NCBI GenBank assembly: GCA_022496805.1
Contig: CM040085.1
Coordinates: 20,675,811 to 20,739,810, forward strand
Source of the DNA: Pohlia nutans
Taxonomy: Eukaryota; Streptophyta; Bryopsida; Bryales; Mniaceae
DNA: 64,000 nucleotides
Direction of reading: 5' to 3'
Position 1 is the first letter of the stretch. The number at the start of each line of letters is the position of its first letter. Under the pieces are notes generated by a model. That model did no database searches. It had not been told where the DNA came from and saw only the letters and a list, made by a program, of their open reading frames with translations. Of this stretch, positions 24,423 to 36,035 are shown piece by piece. The translations under genes and the position numbers were made by a program.

Positions 24423-24964
24423 TTAACCCCTAAGTGACCGATCAACCATTTTCTGGTCACAGCCCAAACAACAGTGATTGTCCATAGGCAGGAAATGACA
24501 TTTTTTAGGTTTTGATTTTTTGTTTCAATTGGGGGTCGAGATCATGTTCTAGTGCTTTTTGATACATTTCATTTGCAACATTGAGGTTCACTAAGGAATT
24601 TTTCAAAGACAAAGACCTCAATATTATCCTAGTGTTATAAAATTTGCTATTTCGAGAAATTAATGATGTTCACTCATTTGAAAAATTTTCCTTTTAAATT
24701 TTAAAATAGAATGTCTAGTTTTAACCCATCATACCAAATTTTAAAAATAAAATTTGTAATTTTGGTGAATTTTGAATGATAAATGCATCTAAATTCATTA
24801 AATGAGTATCTAAAACTATTTTTGGAACTTTGACAGTACGGATAATTACTAAACATCATGCTTCTCATTTTCTCTTTTAGACCAAAACTCATCAAAAGTT
24901 GCAAAAGTAACATTTTATAACACATCTATCTTTTGCCCTTACCCCTCTATCATTTAGGGGTTAA
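24423..24964. mobile_element. TTAA-flanked piggyBac-like MITE
   Basis: TTAA CCCCTAAGTGACCG at the left is mirrored by CTATCATTTAGGGG TTAA at the right. The last TTAA is also the first TTAA of the next element. The terminal repeats match imperfectly beyond the first 7 bp. There is no transposase frame. Confidence 0.72.
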
Positions 24965-25484
24965 CCCCTAAGCGTCTTTAGCATTTTCGGACTTAAAATC
25001 ATCATTGCCTTTGATGTGTTATAGGTCTAAATGTAAGTGAGGTATAGAAATCTCAACCGTACAATCTTGTAATATACATGTTGTAGATCATGTGGATCAA
25101 TTTTGGGGTCATTTGGCCATATAGATTGCAAGATCATAGTGTTTTAGTGTTAAAAAAGGATGCTGAAATTTTCCTAGCAACACAGTTAGAGGTGAAATTC
25201 GTTTTCAAAATTACTCAAATGCAAAAACTTTCAACTATAAAGTAGTTCAAAATCATCATACAAACACATTGGTACCAAAAAAAACTCATGATTTTTTTTT
25301 AATGTGCCCTAAAATGGCCTTGCAATGTCAAAAAGTAGCCCAAAAAGTGACCAATTTGACCCAAAAAGCAAAAAGTGTCCTAACTAGACCCATGCACTAA
25401 AATGACTCCCAAACATTGAGAACAACATGGATTGACATGAAAATTCTACCATGATAACTAGACTTCAAGGAGAATCCAACCCAA

Positions 25485-25527
<43 letters not shown>

Positions 25528-25809
25528 AAAACGGACATGGGATGAAGGAGATACAAGCCCCCGAAGTTGCAGCCATCAAAATGCACAAAAATTGCCAAAA
25601 AAAAGATACCTACTTTCAAATGATCACCAAAAATTCAATACATCTCAAATTGATCTAAAATGTTTACCACACATTCCATACATCATGCGGTTTGTTTTTC
25701 CAAAATTTCGTTAAAATCGGACACTTTTTGCAAAAGTCAGAGCTCTTCGAAAGTGAATGTACCCCAAAAAAACGTCCAAAATATGGGCGTGGGGACGATG
25801 AGGGGTTAA
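24961..25809. mobile_element. TTAA-flanked element abutting the previous one
   Basis: TTAA CCCCTAAGCGTC at the left is mirrored imperfectly by GACGATGAGGGG TTAA at the right. It contains a (TA)n run at about 25489-25525. There is no open frame of transposase length. Confidence 0.6.
25489..25525. repeat. (TA)n microsatellite
   Basis: An uninterrupted alternation of T and A for about 36 bp inside the TTAA element. Confidence 0.9.
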
Positions 25810-25877
25810 AGCACTTTAAATTGAATAATAATCAGAGAGCATGCTTAGGCGCGGGTTCCAATGGTGTTTGCAGAGTC

Positions 25878-26303
25878 TAAGGTAGACGACCTGTTTCCGA
25901 TCAGGCCCCCAATCACGCAGTATAGGGCGACCTATTTCCGTGAATCAGCCTGCATTATTTTCGAAATCATTCGTAAACGGTGACAGAAACATGTTTCTTC
26001 TTAATATGGAATGGTTGGCGCTAAGAATGGAAATTTGTTACCGAGTCAGTATGATATCATGTGTTCTCGAAATCTAGTTTTACAGTTCTTGGAAATAGGT
26101 CAGCCTATATTGCGAGAACGGGTTGGAGAGAATCTTCACTTTGAAAATTCGTAGTAAATTAAATATTGCCCCAAAATTTGTTCAAAAATATGTGACCTTC
26201 TTCAAATCTATTTCCCTACACTGCAAAATTATTTGCCTATTTGTTACTCCACCGGAAGTATGCTGAATTGCTTAAGGTGATCGGAAACAGGTCGTTTACC
26301 TTA
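25878..26303. mobile_element. MITE with 26-bp terminal inverted repeats
   Basis: The left begins TAAGGTAGACGACCTGTTTC and the right ends GAAACAGGTCGTTTACCTTA, matching with one difference and continuing CGATCA on both sides. It carries no gene. The superfamily is unassigned; flanking TAA could hint at Harbinger. Confidence 0.7.
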
Positions 26304-26958
26304 CCCCCTTTGCAGTTCTGATTTGTTTCTTACGAAGTAAATTCGTTTGTCTTACATGAGGTGTACAGATAAGTGTAAATATGATTTATTTAATAAGTGA
26401 AAAACATGGTAATGTAATTTTTTTTTAAAAATTAGCTCTAAAGCAATGATCAAAGTGAGGTAAAACCAACTGAAAATTACTTTGTTTTCCAATGGGACAT
26501 AAGCTTTAAAAATGTGTAGAAGGGTAAAGTCTAAAATTTTAACCAAAAGTAATATTTTTTATTTCATAATTGCATTTATGTTCAAAAAAAATCTGAACTA
26601 CACTGTTCATCCCATTCAGTGTGTGGTACTAATTCCCGAAGCACGCACTATTTTGTCAAATCTCAAAATTAAAGAGGGCTGAAATTTTTATTGAGTGGCT
26701 GAAATCTTCATATCACGCTAATTTTACATCATAATGACACTTAGTATCACTTTCACTAATTTCCCACACGCACTACAAACTCCCACTCAGTAAATGGGAT
26801 AGTGTAGTGAAATTCTATGAAATAAATGGAAAGAACCCTAAATTAAATCAAATTTTAAGCAGATAAAGTAAAAGATAAAAAAGACAAAATGATAGAAATT
26901 AAATCAGATTTTTAAAATAAAAGCAGAAATAGAAAACTAAAATTCAGTAAGAAAAACA
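26304..26958. other. AT-rich spacer
   Basis: No gene or clear element. Short A-rich open frames only. Confidence 0.4.
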
Positions 26959-28051
26959 TTAACCCTTTAGTGCCTAGGTAACCAGTAAGTGGTCACTAGA
27001 TCACCGAAAAATGAAATGGTGTAAAATCTGTGAACTATCTTAGTTCGGTGTTTGAAGTTCAGAAGTGTAACTTTTGATTATGCAGATGTTGCAAAAAGAA
27101 ATTTTGAAATCTGACTTTTTTGGATATCCAAATACCTATGTTCAAAACACCGAAATACTGCAAATACCTCAAAATACAGCAAATACTTACAAATACAACA
27201 CATGTACTATGTGGCATTTCTTGTATTTGAAAGTTTGTTATCTTGTATTTATTTTTGGATTGTGTTCTCTTGTTCATGTTCCATCAATGTATGTATTCCG
27301 ATCTTGATCAATGTACCAAATCCTTTCTTATTTTAACATATAAATTTTGTCTTAAACCTCAGGGAAGTCACTTACTGTAAATTTTGGGTACATATGAGCG
27401 ATCAAAGGGTATTTAATGGGGGGCTATGAAATAATTGGAATATTATAATATTTATAGTATATTTAGGGTATATTCGATATATATTCTATTAATATTCCTA
27501 AAATATTCCCAATTTGGTTTTAAAACACCCTATATTTCTTTTTAAAATTTAAATTTTTTATCTCAAATGAATAAAAAGCACCCTATATTTGTTCTCTCAT
27601 AGTTATCTAAATTCTTAACAATGACTTCCCCGGGTCTTAAACCGTACATAGATAAGTCACTCTCACTTATAAAATTCACAATAATTATGTGTGAGTCAGT
27701 TCTTGACATGAAAGATTGCAATGGAGAGGTGTTGACAGAGGTCATTGCTGAACTGCTTCACTTTCATTTTTGAAAATTTAACCAAAATTCTATTTAACTT
27801 TGAAGTCACACACCCCTCAAAATCTCATTTTGGAGTGTGCATTATACGGTTCAAAGACATACTATAATCTTCCAATCCAACGGTCTGATCTGACCAAGAT
27901 TTAACCAAAACTTGTTTCATTAAGCTATGGTTATATTGATACGGTTGGATACTATTGATAGCATTCCTAATTTCAAGAGAGAAAGTTTAAAAAAAATATC
28001 ACCCAAAAAACTGTGGTTTCTCCAGAACCACCCTAGGCACTAAAGGGTTAA
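26959..28051. mobile_element. TTAA element, 1.1 kb, perfect 16-bp ends
   Basis: TTAA CCCTTTAGTGCCTAGG at the left and CCTAGGCACTAAAGGG TTAA at the right are exact inverse copies. It is the best-preserved large member of the piggyBac-like set. It still lacks a transposase frame (longest frames about 75 codons). A truncated, inverted copy is at 52936-54157. Confidence 0.85.
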
Positions 28052-28905
28052 AAAAAATCTTTATAAATCAAATCTATGTAAAAAGAAAATTTAACGTACT
28101 GCAATTGCAATTTTTACAAATATCCTAAATCAAAAACATTATTTATTAAAACTTAATGACATTTTTTGAAATCACTAAATCAGATGAAAATATATATTTT
28201 TAACTAGCGCTTCGCTGCTCTTCGCATTACTAGTGACGATTGATATCTTATGATACATTGGTACATATATAGGAAGAAATTGGTATATATGATATTATAT
28301 AATACAGATAATAGTGGTATGTATATGTTTGTGTATTGAAAATATACATAATTTTATTATATGTAGATAAGTATACTTTTTATTCAAAGATGGTTTGTTT
28401 ATATTGTGTAAGTAATATTAATATATATTAATCCATTATATTTTATTTTGGAAATGGTGTTATTTTTGATTGTGTGATGCACTCTCTTAGATGTTGTCTC
28501 ATATCAGAAATATTGTATATTGATGTTTCAGGATTTATTTTATATGCAATGTCAGTTGTATATGCTAATGCAAACACTCCACTTGATGAATTGTCTGGTT
28601 GTTGCAAAACGTTTGCATATTTATAGTGGAATGAAATCTCAGACTGCGCATATGATAACGATGCATTAAAAGAACCTTAAAAATGGCAACGTTCCAACCC
28701 AGACACAATTAATCACCAGACACCTAAATTTAACGTCTTTAGTTGAGGTGTAGGTCTTCAGAGGGAACACGACACATGGAGTTTGGGAAGTATCATGTAC
28801 CCCGTACAAAGAGCTATTAACGCAGTAAATACATAAGCTATAGAAAACCACATACAGTTTAGAGAAACAGAGACCCTCGTGAAGGAATTCTCCAAGTGTT
28901 CGCAC
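28052..28905. other. AT-rich spacer left of the phosphatase exon
   Basis: No further phosphatase exon was found on the minus strand here; in particular no DFVDRGY-type sequence follows the splice donor. Confidence 0.5.
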
Positions 28906-29049
28906 CATGAAAATGTAATTCGTACTGGGAACGTGCCCTCCAGTCTGGAAAAGCTTTATCAAGTCGTGAAACTGGCCATGAATATCGCCACAAACAGTCA
29001 TAGGACTATTGACAGGTTGGACGTTGGACTCCACCAATATTTCTTTCAC
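28906..29049 (-). pseudogene. Orphan exon of PP6-type protein phosphatase (FyPP-like)
   Basis: A 48-codon block is flanked by a good acceptor (TTTTGTGCAG) and donor (ATG/GTGCGA). It reads [30 protein letters not shown] and NYIFM. GDIHG is the first metal-binding motif of PPP phosphatases. The wording LFQTGG with NYIFM points to the PP6 catalytic subunit rather than PP2A. Neither the start of the protein nor any later exon (GDFVDRG, GNHE) was found in the neighbourhood, so this is a captured or leftover exon. Confidence 0.75.
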
Positions 29050-30265
29050 CTGCACAAAATAGAACCATATCTGCTAAGCGCTACGAACCCCAATGTCAAA
29101 GAGCTGATAGTCGCAACCATAAAAGAACACTTCTCCGCAATGAGGAAGAAGAAATCAAAACTATACGCATGTGTGGAGACTAAGATTCAATTTCACACCC
29201 GCCACTTAGCTTACGTTCTCAACACAAAAATAAATACTAAAGAAAATAAATTAAAACAACAGTAGAAACACATACGTAATTTCCAAACTTTCGAAGGTCC
29301 GCCACAACGATTTTCCCGTTCCAAAACAAGACTTAGAAACAAAATTTTAGAAAAATATGTAATTAAGTATGACTAAATCCAACTGTTAGATAGGACAACA
29401 ACTTGATGAAGAATCTCCAAAAAATTGGATGACTTTCATCCAAGCATTGATGAGAACGTAGGGTGGGTTTGAATCTGTTAGTCGTCCTCTTTCTAGAGGC
29501 TCTAACGTTTAGGGGTTAATAGCTCACTAGACCCCATTCATCTAAATTTCAAAATGGGCAAATACTTTACAGAGAAAATACACTAGTCCTTTGGTGTTTA
29601 GCATTTGCACTTACATTTATAGTTGGCAAGAATGCAAGTTCTATTACCCAATTTCGAAGAACAATGAATAGTGATTGTGCTAAAACAAACAAGTGGTAGA
29701 AATGTTGCATTGATATGTGTTACAAATAGTCAAGAGGGTGTACTATCTCACGAGGCATGAACGACCTACAATAGACAAGCTGGTCTTCAAGTGACAAGAT
29801 TTTACTATAATCCATCACAATTTATTATATAATACAAACCACGCATGCACACAAGGGGACGGTTCTGCTACAAGAATTGTTGAATCAAACTGTGGCACAA
29901 GCCAACCTAGTTTATTATATAATAAAGATTGTGTACACATGCTAATGAGGATAATTCATGGAGTCCATGGAGTCCTGGGAGTCAAAGTGGGACAGTGGAT
30001 AAACCCTAAACAATCAGGGAGAAAATAATCTAGATCAGAACAGCACTAGCGGAAAATACTAATTAGGGTTCTAAGTGAAGAAAGGTAATTCGTATGTGTG
30101 AACTAATTAAATATTTCTCAAACATATTGATGATTGAACCAGTAAAAACCTGGACAACAGAAATTACAATGTATAATCATCTATATAAAAAATACTTTGA
30201 AACTACCACCAAAAAAATGTTGTCAATAAATGGTAAAAAAGCACATCCGGCGCTGTGGGATGATG
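29050..30265. other. Spacer with one solitary TTAA-element end
   Basis: ACGTTTAGGGG TTAA (29505-29519) looks like a right end of the piggyBac-like family, but no matching left end was found. No gene was recognised. Confidence 0.4.
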
Positions 30266-31161
30266 TTATTGTAATTCAAGGCTAAGGAAACTGGCTTCTT
30301 TGAAGACGGGCATGTCTCTGACTTGGCTCAAAGCTTGTGGTAGATCAGCCTTCTTGGCAACCACCCCTTCTGTACCTGGAACTTGGGCACCCTCCTCTTC
30401 ACTGCTGATCATCTTCATGAAAAAGCTGTGCCTGGAAAAATGCAAAGTAGCCCTCATCCTTCTTAGCCAAAACATTAACCAATAACAGAGTCTGAAAAAA
30501 ACCGACAAAGATAAAAGTCTGATCATGAGACTTAGGGTTGGTATGAAAACCGAAAACTGTGCAAGTTGATGTCAGTTCTACTTTAAAGGTGAACAGAGAG
30601 GTACCCTACCACCGTAAGTCTGAGGTTGGCTCAGGATGAAATGCAGTTGCTAGCATGTTGTTCTGCTTCACAGCCACAACAACCTTATCCTTGCTACCTC
30701 CTTTCTGTACACACATATCACATCGATGCTACAATTACAAAAAGAAACACTTGAAAATGCTCTCAAAGAATGGGGGACGTAGTCCTCCAGTTAGCACTTT
30801 CCAAAAACTAGGTGAAACCCAAACATTGGTGAACAATTAATAGACGTTTGTATGGAGAATGCATTACAGCTTGCCACCTAAACCTCCACGTTTTATGCCA
30901 AGAGAATAGGGATGAAATGCAAGACAATAAGAATGAAGTTTAGAATTCAACAAGATGGTGGAAGCAGAGATTTAAGAAATTTACCTGCTCTGGGGCGTCA
31001 ATGCCCTGACCTGGTACCAAGGGATACTCAGCCAGCAGTTCCACAGAAGCACCTACGTCAACAATTGCAGGGGCTCGGATGAATACAGCACGGCAAGTCT
31101 CGGGACCTCCCTCTTGGGAAACTAAAGCTGGAACTGGAAGCTCCACTTCGAAGCTGTCCAA
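30266..31161 (-). pseudogene. PDX2-like: Pyridoxal 5'-phosphate synthase glutaminase subunit, C-terminal half only
   Basis: PDX2 hydrolyses glutamine to feed ammonia to PDX1 in vitamin B6 synthesis. Exons (minus) are 31161-30985, 30704-30610 and 30431-30266, with matching phases and a TAA stop (146 codons including stop). Visible blocks are [39 protein letters not shown] and RW-HSFFMKM. HPE carries the catalytic His and Glu. The N-terminal half, with the GGES loop and the nucleophile cysteine (GTCAG), is absent for 1 kb upstream. The copy therefore cannot be a complete glutaminase. Intact splice sites suggest a recent partial duplicate or a chimeric gene. Confidence 0.75.
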
Positions 31162-31808
31162 CTGCAGAAAAGGTGCCGATCAAAAGACCATTTCTCACAG
31201 TCAAGAGATGACGATTTAAGCATGGAATAGCGTGAGTTCTATTTACTGCAATCATAACAACTGTCTTTGCATAAAGCGCAGCTTGAGGGAAAACTGGGAA
31301 ACCTAATGAAAATCGTGTGATTCATATTGATCCACTGAAACGAATGCAACAGCGTAAGGTACAATAAGCTGAAGTGAGACACTAGGTAGCTTCCAAGAAA
31401 AAACAAGAGCATCGTTTACTAAAAACATAATCATGAGGTGCGTTCCGCGTCTCGCTAAATTAGGCACGTCAAGCTACAACGTCTCAAAATTATGTTTGGA
31501 CTAATGTTGCAGCAATGGCTGCCTAATCGTCCTCAGCATAAAATAAAAATCTCAAAGCCGCATCACTGGTTGCCAATGCATAGATCATTGCAATGCAATG
31601 CTCAATCTCTAAGATTGAGCACGTCCGACCTAAGATATTTGCAGTACTACTATCCCAAAACGCCAAACCCTCGTCATTTAAAAACGAGACATCCGAAGAA
31701 AGCTAACCTAGATTAATAAATCTTGTAATTAAAATCGATTATCTGAGAAGAGATAAATCAAACGAACCCTAACATGCACGCTAAGAAGAAGAGAAGACAG
31801 GATTATAC

Positions 31809-31994
31809 CATGATAACGACGCGAGAAACCGTGAGGTTTCGAGTTGGATGAGGGAGCTCCTTTTCATAATCCGAGACGCCATAGCTATTATTGATCCTGG
31901 CCGAAGGCAACATTTTCTTCCTCCCAAGCATCCTCCGCACTGCAGAACCCGTCTTCATCTGCCGATTCTCCAATAAGCATCTTCCTTCACGCAA
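31809..31994 (-). CDS. Possible 5' exon of a PDX2 chimera, unrecognised
   Basis: An open frame ends RNLTVSRVVIM exactly before a donor (ATG/GTATAA) in phase 0. The first PDX2 exon at 31161 also starts in phase 0, so splicing would make one continuous frame. The sequence resembles no part of PDX2 or any family I know. Upstream (32000-32400) is GC-richer and promoter-like. The link is inference only. Confidence 0.25.
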
Positions 31995-32400
31995 CCGCCC
32001 TCATAAATCGAATTAACAACGAATAATCGCACTTGTACGGCTTCTCTTCACCGCAAGAATCCATCGCAACAACTAAGAAAATGCCATCTCCGGTCCAATT
32101 CTCCAACCTATTTCCACCAAGCCGTCTCAAATCCGAGTTAAAACAGCCTACTGCAGTAATTCGCTAAAAATCTAAATCTCCGATCCTTGCACTTGTCAAC
32201 TTCGATACGGCCAAAGCTCCACCTCTTCACACAAAATTCGGTCAAGCAAGAGGAGCTGCATCAAAACCGCCCTGAAAAATCATCGCCAAACAATTAACCC
32301 TCCCTCCTCCTCCGCCTAGGGCTGCGGTTGAGAGGGCAGGCGCAACGACGACGAGGTGCGGAGGTCCAGTGTGCCTCGACCCGGAACAGTCGTGGAGATG

Positions 32401-32457
32401 CCTTGGAATGGTCATGCAGACGAAACGAAATTTCGTCACCATGACCAATTCCATGGA
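32401..32457. repeat. Imperfect palindrome
   Basis: TGGAATGGTCATG is mirrored by CATGACCAATTCCA around a central GAAATTTC. It may be a small foldback element. Confidence 0.45.
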
Positions 32458-32891
32458 ATTGTCCTGACGACGAACATACCATTCAATGTATGCTTAACCA
32501 GCTCCGACTTTTGTCGTCACTGGAATTTGAAATTAAAATAAAATTACATACATACATACAAAAGTAATCACAAAGGAACATGCTTATTAGAAAACTAATT
32601 TTTTCATTTGCTACCCGTATTATTTACAAATTGGAAGGATAAAGGTTTCTTGTTTTTTTATTGTACTCCTGTCAAACGAGCATTACTGTAAAAGTTTGGA
32701 ACAATTACATTTCTACGAGGTCACAAAATTTGAGTGTATATTCAAGATTTGTCGATTATAGTCGCCTCTGACACAAATGAAGCAACCTGTGATTCTATGG
32801 CCCGCTCCGCTAATAGTTCCAACTCTCAAAATTGCCTCGGACGGCCACTGCAGCAACTGCCCTCCTTCCGCCTCCTGCCGCCTCCCACCAT

Positions 32892-32989
32892 CTGCAATAC
32901 ACTTAGGATTATTATTGGAAGCTTCCTTGCACAATCTCGACTGCAATACACTTAGGATTATTATTGGAAGCTTCCTTGCACAATCTCGA
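32892..32989 (+). repeat. Exact 49-bp tandem duplication
   Basis: The segment starting CTGCAATACACTTAGGATTA and ending CACAATCTCGA is present twice back to back (32892-32940, 32941-32989) without a mismatch. A recent local duplication. Confidence 0.9.
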
Positions 32990-33833
32990 TGGGGTATTGA
33001 GGAATCTCAATGCGCAAAAAAAGCATGAGGGGCTTGCCATGTCAAAGGTTAAGCAGACAGGTACACATGAAGAATTTTTACCTTTGTGATTACTTTGTTT
33101 TTACCCCATCGAGATCTACAGTTCCTTGGAATCACAAGCATCTTGGAGGAATAACTTTAGCTATCCCAAGCAACGAGGATTGGAGAATTGAATTATTTTA
33201 TTAGTACGTACTTCATTCTGTAGGGGCATTGTAGAGAAGCAGCACTGTAGAGATAGCCGGGTGTAAGGGAATGTTACCGTGAGGATGCTTGCATTGACTA
33301 GCTACAGACATCCAGGAAGACACGTCTCTCTTATTATTAATTCCAGGATTTCGAGGGTTGTTTTTTGTTTTTTTACAAAAGTGGGGTAGAGGACTGAGCA
33401 CTTTATTTTTTATTTTCTTTTTGGCACAAATTGAGAGAATCAATTGCAAGAAATAATGTACAGAGCCAGGCAACAGATGAGCACTTTATTTACAACCGCA
33501 TAAATACAACCGTGCAGGAGGAGGGTCCTATATAACCTATTCCAATCACAGGATTTCTTCATTCTGAACCCGCCCAGAGCTTGTCTATCTGTCTGAGAGG
33601 ACGTAGCTGGTGTCAGAGTAGCTCCGATGCACGTGCAACTTCAACAATTACGTTGGTTCCTGTTGTCGTGTACTTGTGTTAACAATCGCAGGACGACGTC
33701 CTCACTATATAGTGCAGGAATGCAAATTGTTTCGCTGTGATTTTGACGGCAGATATCCTCTCACTGTACGTGTCCGTGTGTTAAAGTAATTGCGTAGATC
33801 CCGAGCTGATTTGTGGTAGATTTAGGAGCGATC

Positions 33834-34702
33834 ATGGCAACCTCTACCTGGAGCTTGTGGGCTGCCGTCTTCCGTCCGCTCGTGATCGGTATTGGCGCGG
33901 GTCTCATTGTGGCACTCCTCATTTACGTACTCGGTGTCTCCTGTGTCTGGCTTTGCCAGAAGCTCAAGCTCAAGCTCATGAGGGCCATCGCTGGTGGACT
34001 TGATGTGGAGAACAGGGCCGGCAATGATTCCGGTGCTGAGGGTAAGCCTGTTGCATCTTAATTAAGTAGCATCTGTTTCTTGATTGCATCTACTGTAGAA
34101 TTCAGTTCATGAAGTAACTTTCTCTCCCGTGCCAAATAAATTTTGACTAGAGTTTCCAGGCTCACCATGCATGAAGCAGCGCATTGTTGGCTTGCAGGGA
34201 CAGGCCATCCGGGCGGCGGTTTACCATCAGACAGGGGCGTTCCGAATGGAGTGGAGGGCTTGCCTCTACATGCTCCTCATGCTCTTGCAACTGCGTGGCC
34301 TAAATCTTTGGAAATGGGGGCACACAAGGACATCGCTGAAGGTGAGGTAGATTGTGTTCTTGCCTCTTCCTTGACACAAGTAATTTTTGTGAACTAGTGC
34401 TTATCTTTCTTATTTCCTTAGTTTGTGAATACTACTACTGGTAGTAAGGGGCAGAATAAATAATAAAACTCCAGTTCCCTTCTGGATCTCAAGATTCATG
34501 ACTCAGTGGACTTTGGAAATGGTATTCAAATCGTGGATCAGTGCAGTCCTATAGATGTATGTTTACTCTTCAGTTGGCTTCTTTGGATGGTTCAAATTCG
34601 TCACTAAGAATCACGTCCACGCACATTTCTTGTCCGACAGTTGGTGAGTGTGCTGATCAACCCAGGTTAGTCAGTGCTAATGTTCCAAAGGAAGAAATAT
34701 AA
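33834..34702 (+). CDS. Small single-pass membrane protein, unknown family (copy A)
   Basis: Function unknown. Exons are 33834-34041, 34198-34341 and 34641-34702; GT-AG junctions, matching phases, 137 aa. Start MATSTWSLWAAVFRPL was chosen because it is identical in the paralogue at 60058. A hydrophobic helix (about residues 14-34) continues into GVSCVWLCQ and a basic KLKLKL stretch. A hydrophilic segment (GGLDVENRAGND) and a Gly/Pro-rich tail (GHPGGGLPSDRGVPNG) follow. Support for coding: all four length differences from the paralogue inside the exons are multiples of three, and splice sites are shared. Resembles no family I recognise; the third exon is the least certain part. Confidence 0.62.
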
Positions 34703-35772
34703 TGGAGGCCTGAAATGCAGTTCATGCAGGTGCGCTTCAGTCCTCAGTCTATTTTTCTGTTCCGTTTTTATTTATGACTTTTTCTTTTGAAGAACTGTAA
34801 TAAGCATCTCAATTTGAGCATCCTGAATTCCTCACATCCAGTGAACTGAACCAACTTGAGTTTCCTAGCTACATTCTAACAAATTGTAACACGTACGCAG
34901 AGTTGCTGCATCCTGTTGCCTGGAGGAGTGGGATGTATGGAGCTGTGAAGAGATCGATCTTCGGGTGCAAGAACCAAATCTGTTGGCATATCTAGAATAC
35001 TTTTCGCTACGTACTGTACATTATTCTGACTTGTGCAATTTCAAAGTGGGATGTTGGAGACAAGTATTATGCTGTCAGTGACAAAAGGGTCAGTTGAGGA
35101 GACAGAATCAGGTCCCTAATGGTTTTAGTACGCATTCTCTAACTTAAATCCCTGCTTGACGTTGTGGTTCGTACAATAGAAATAAGATCATCATATGAAA
35201 TGCTTAACATGTGTTGATATCTAAAAATGGCAGGCTCTCGCACATGCCAATCGGTTGCAGCATGAGGAGCCCTGAAATTTACGTTAAAACGTGAATAATA
35301 TAGCTTAGTTATGAAATCCTTCGTTTGCTTTTACCGGAGTCCGGCAAGACAATTCTAGCAATTGAAGTGTCCTCGCGTGCATGCATGCACGGCTTACGTT
35401 ATATAATAGATCTATAGACTAGGTTTGTTTGTGCCGGACTTTGAGTCTACCACAATTATAGTTCCGATGGAGGAATCAACTTGTCGTGTGTGCATGTACA
35501 ACTTGAATTATATAATAGAACAATGTGTTCAACATGTCCCAAAAACAATCTTTACTTCGAGAGACTTAATAAAATAAAATGGCATGCAAGCTCACCAAAA
35601 ACAAAGCAGAATGCTTACTATCATTGTTTTTTCAATGAATTGCAAGCTAATGTCTTTGACCTAGGTGAATAAAGAGACTTCAAGAAGACCCAATTATAAA
35701 TATATAGTGACCAATACTTTTACACTTCTCATTATGTTTAGTGTTATCTTTGATTTAATGTAACGTCAAATT

Positions 35773-35851
35773 GCCTTGGTAACCCAGTTGGCAGTCGATT
35801 TCCCCCAATATACTCTTCATTCATGCTCGCCTTTGGGTCGGAGTCTCTCTC
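35773..35851. mobile_element. Short SINE insertion with 12-bp duplication
   Basis: Flanked by TAACGTCAAATT at 35761-35772 and 35852-35863. Copy B of the segmental duplication has an uninterrupted AACATCAAAT at this place, an empty site. The body opens with an A-box-like TGGTAACCCAGTTGGCAG, hence tRNA-derived. A similar head occurs at about 54262-54310. Confidence 0.72.
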
Positions 35852-36035
35852 TAACGTCAAATTAGTGATGATAAAGTAAAAGAGTTTTTTTGGTTGATTT
35901 TTACCTTAGGACCACCATCAAGAAACTTTTTATTACTAGTGATTCACAAGTGACCCACAAAAATCCAATGTCAGTAAATAGGTATCGTATGTTAATCCAC
36001 GAGGTTTAAATTAACATTAAAGTTATAATATAGTG

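Larger units (their letters stand above)
33572..36035 (+). repeat. Segmental duplication, copy A
   Basis: Collinear with about 59775-63945, with diverged but clearly alignable sequence from the 5' leader of a small gene through its exons, introns and about 1.3 kb of 3' flank. It differs by a SINE (35773-35851) present only here and a CACTA element present only in copy B. The two copies are in the same orientation, about 26 kb apart. Confidence 0.85.

Noticed and set aside
28879..29265. 128-codon plus-strand frame
   Set aside because: Antisense to the PP6-type exon, whose motifs and splice sites on the minus strand are convincing.
32242..32541. Overlapping short frames on both strands around a palindrome
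   Set aside because: They arise from a GC-rich, partly palindromic stretch; no domain or splice support.
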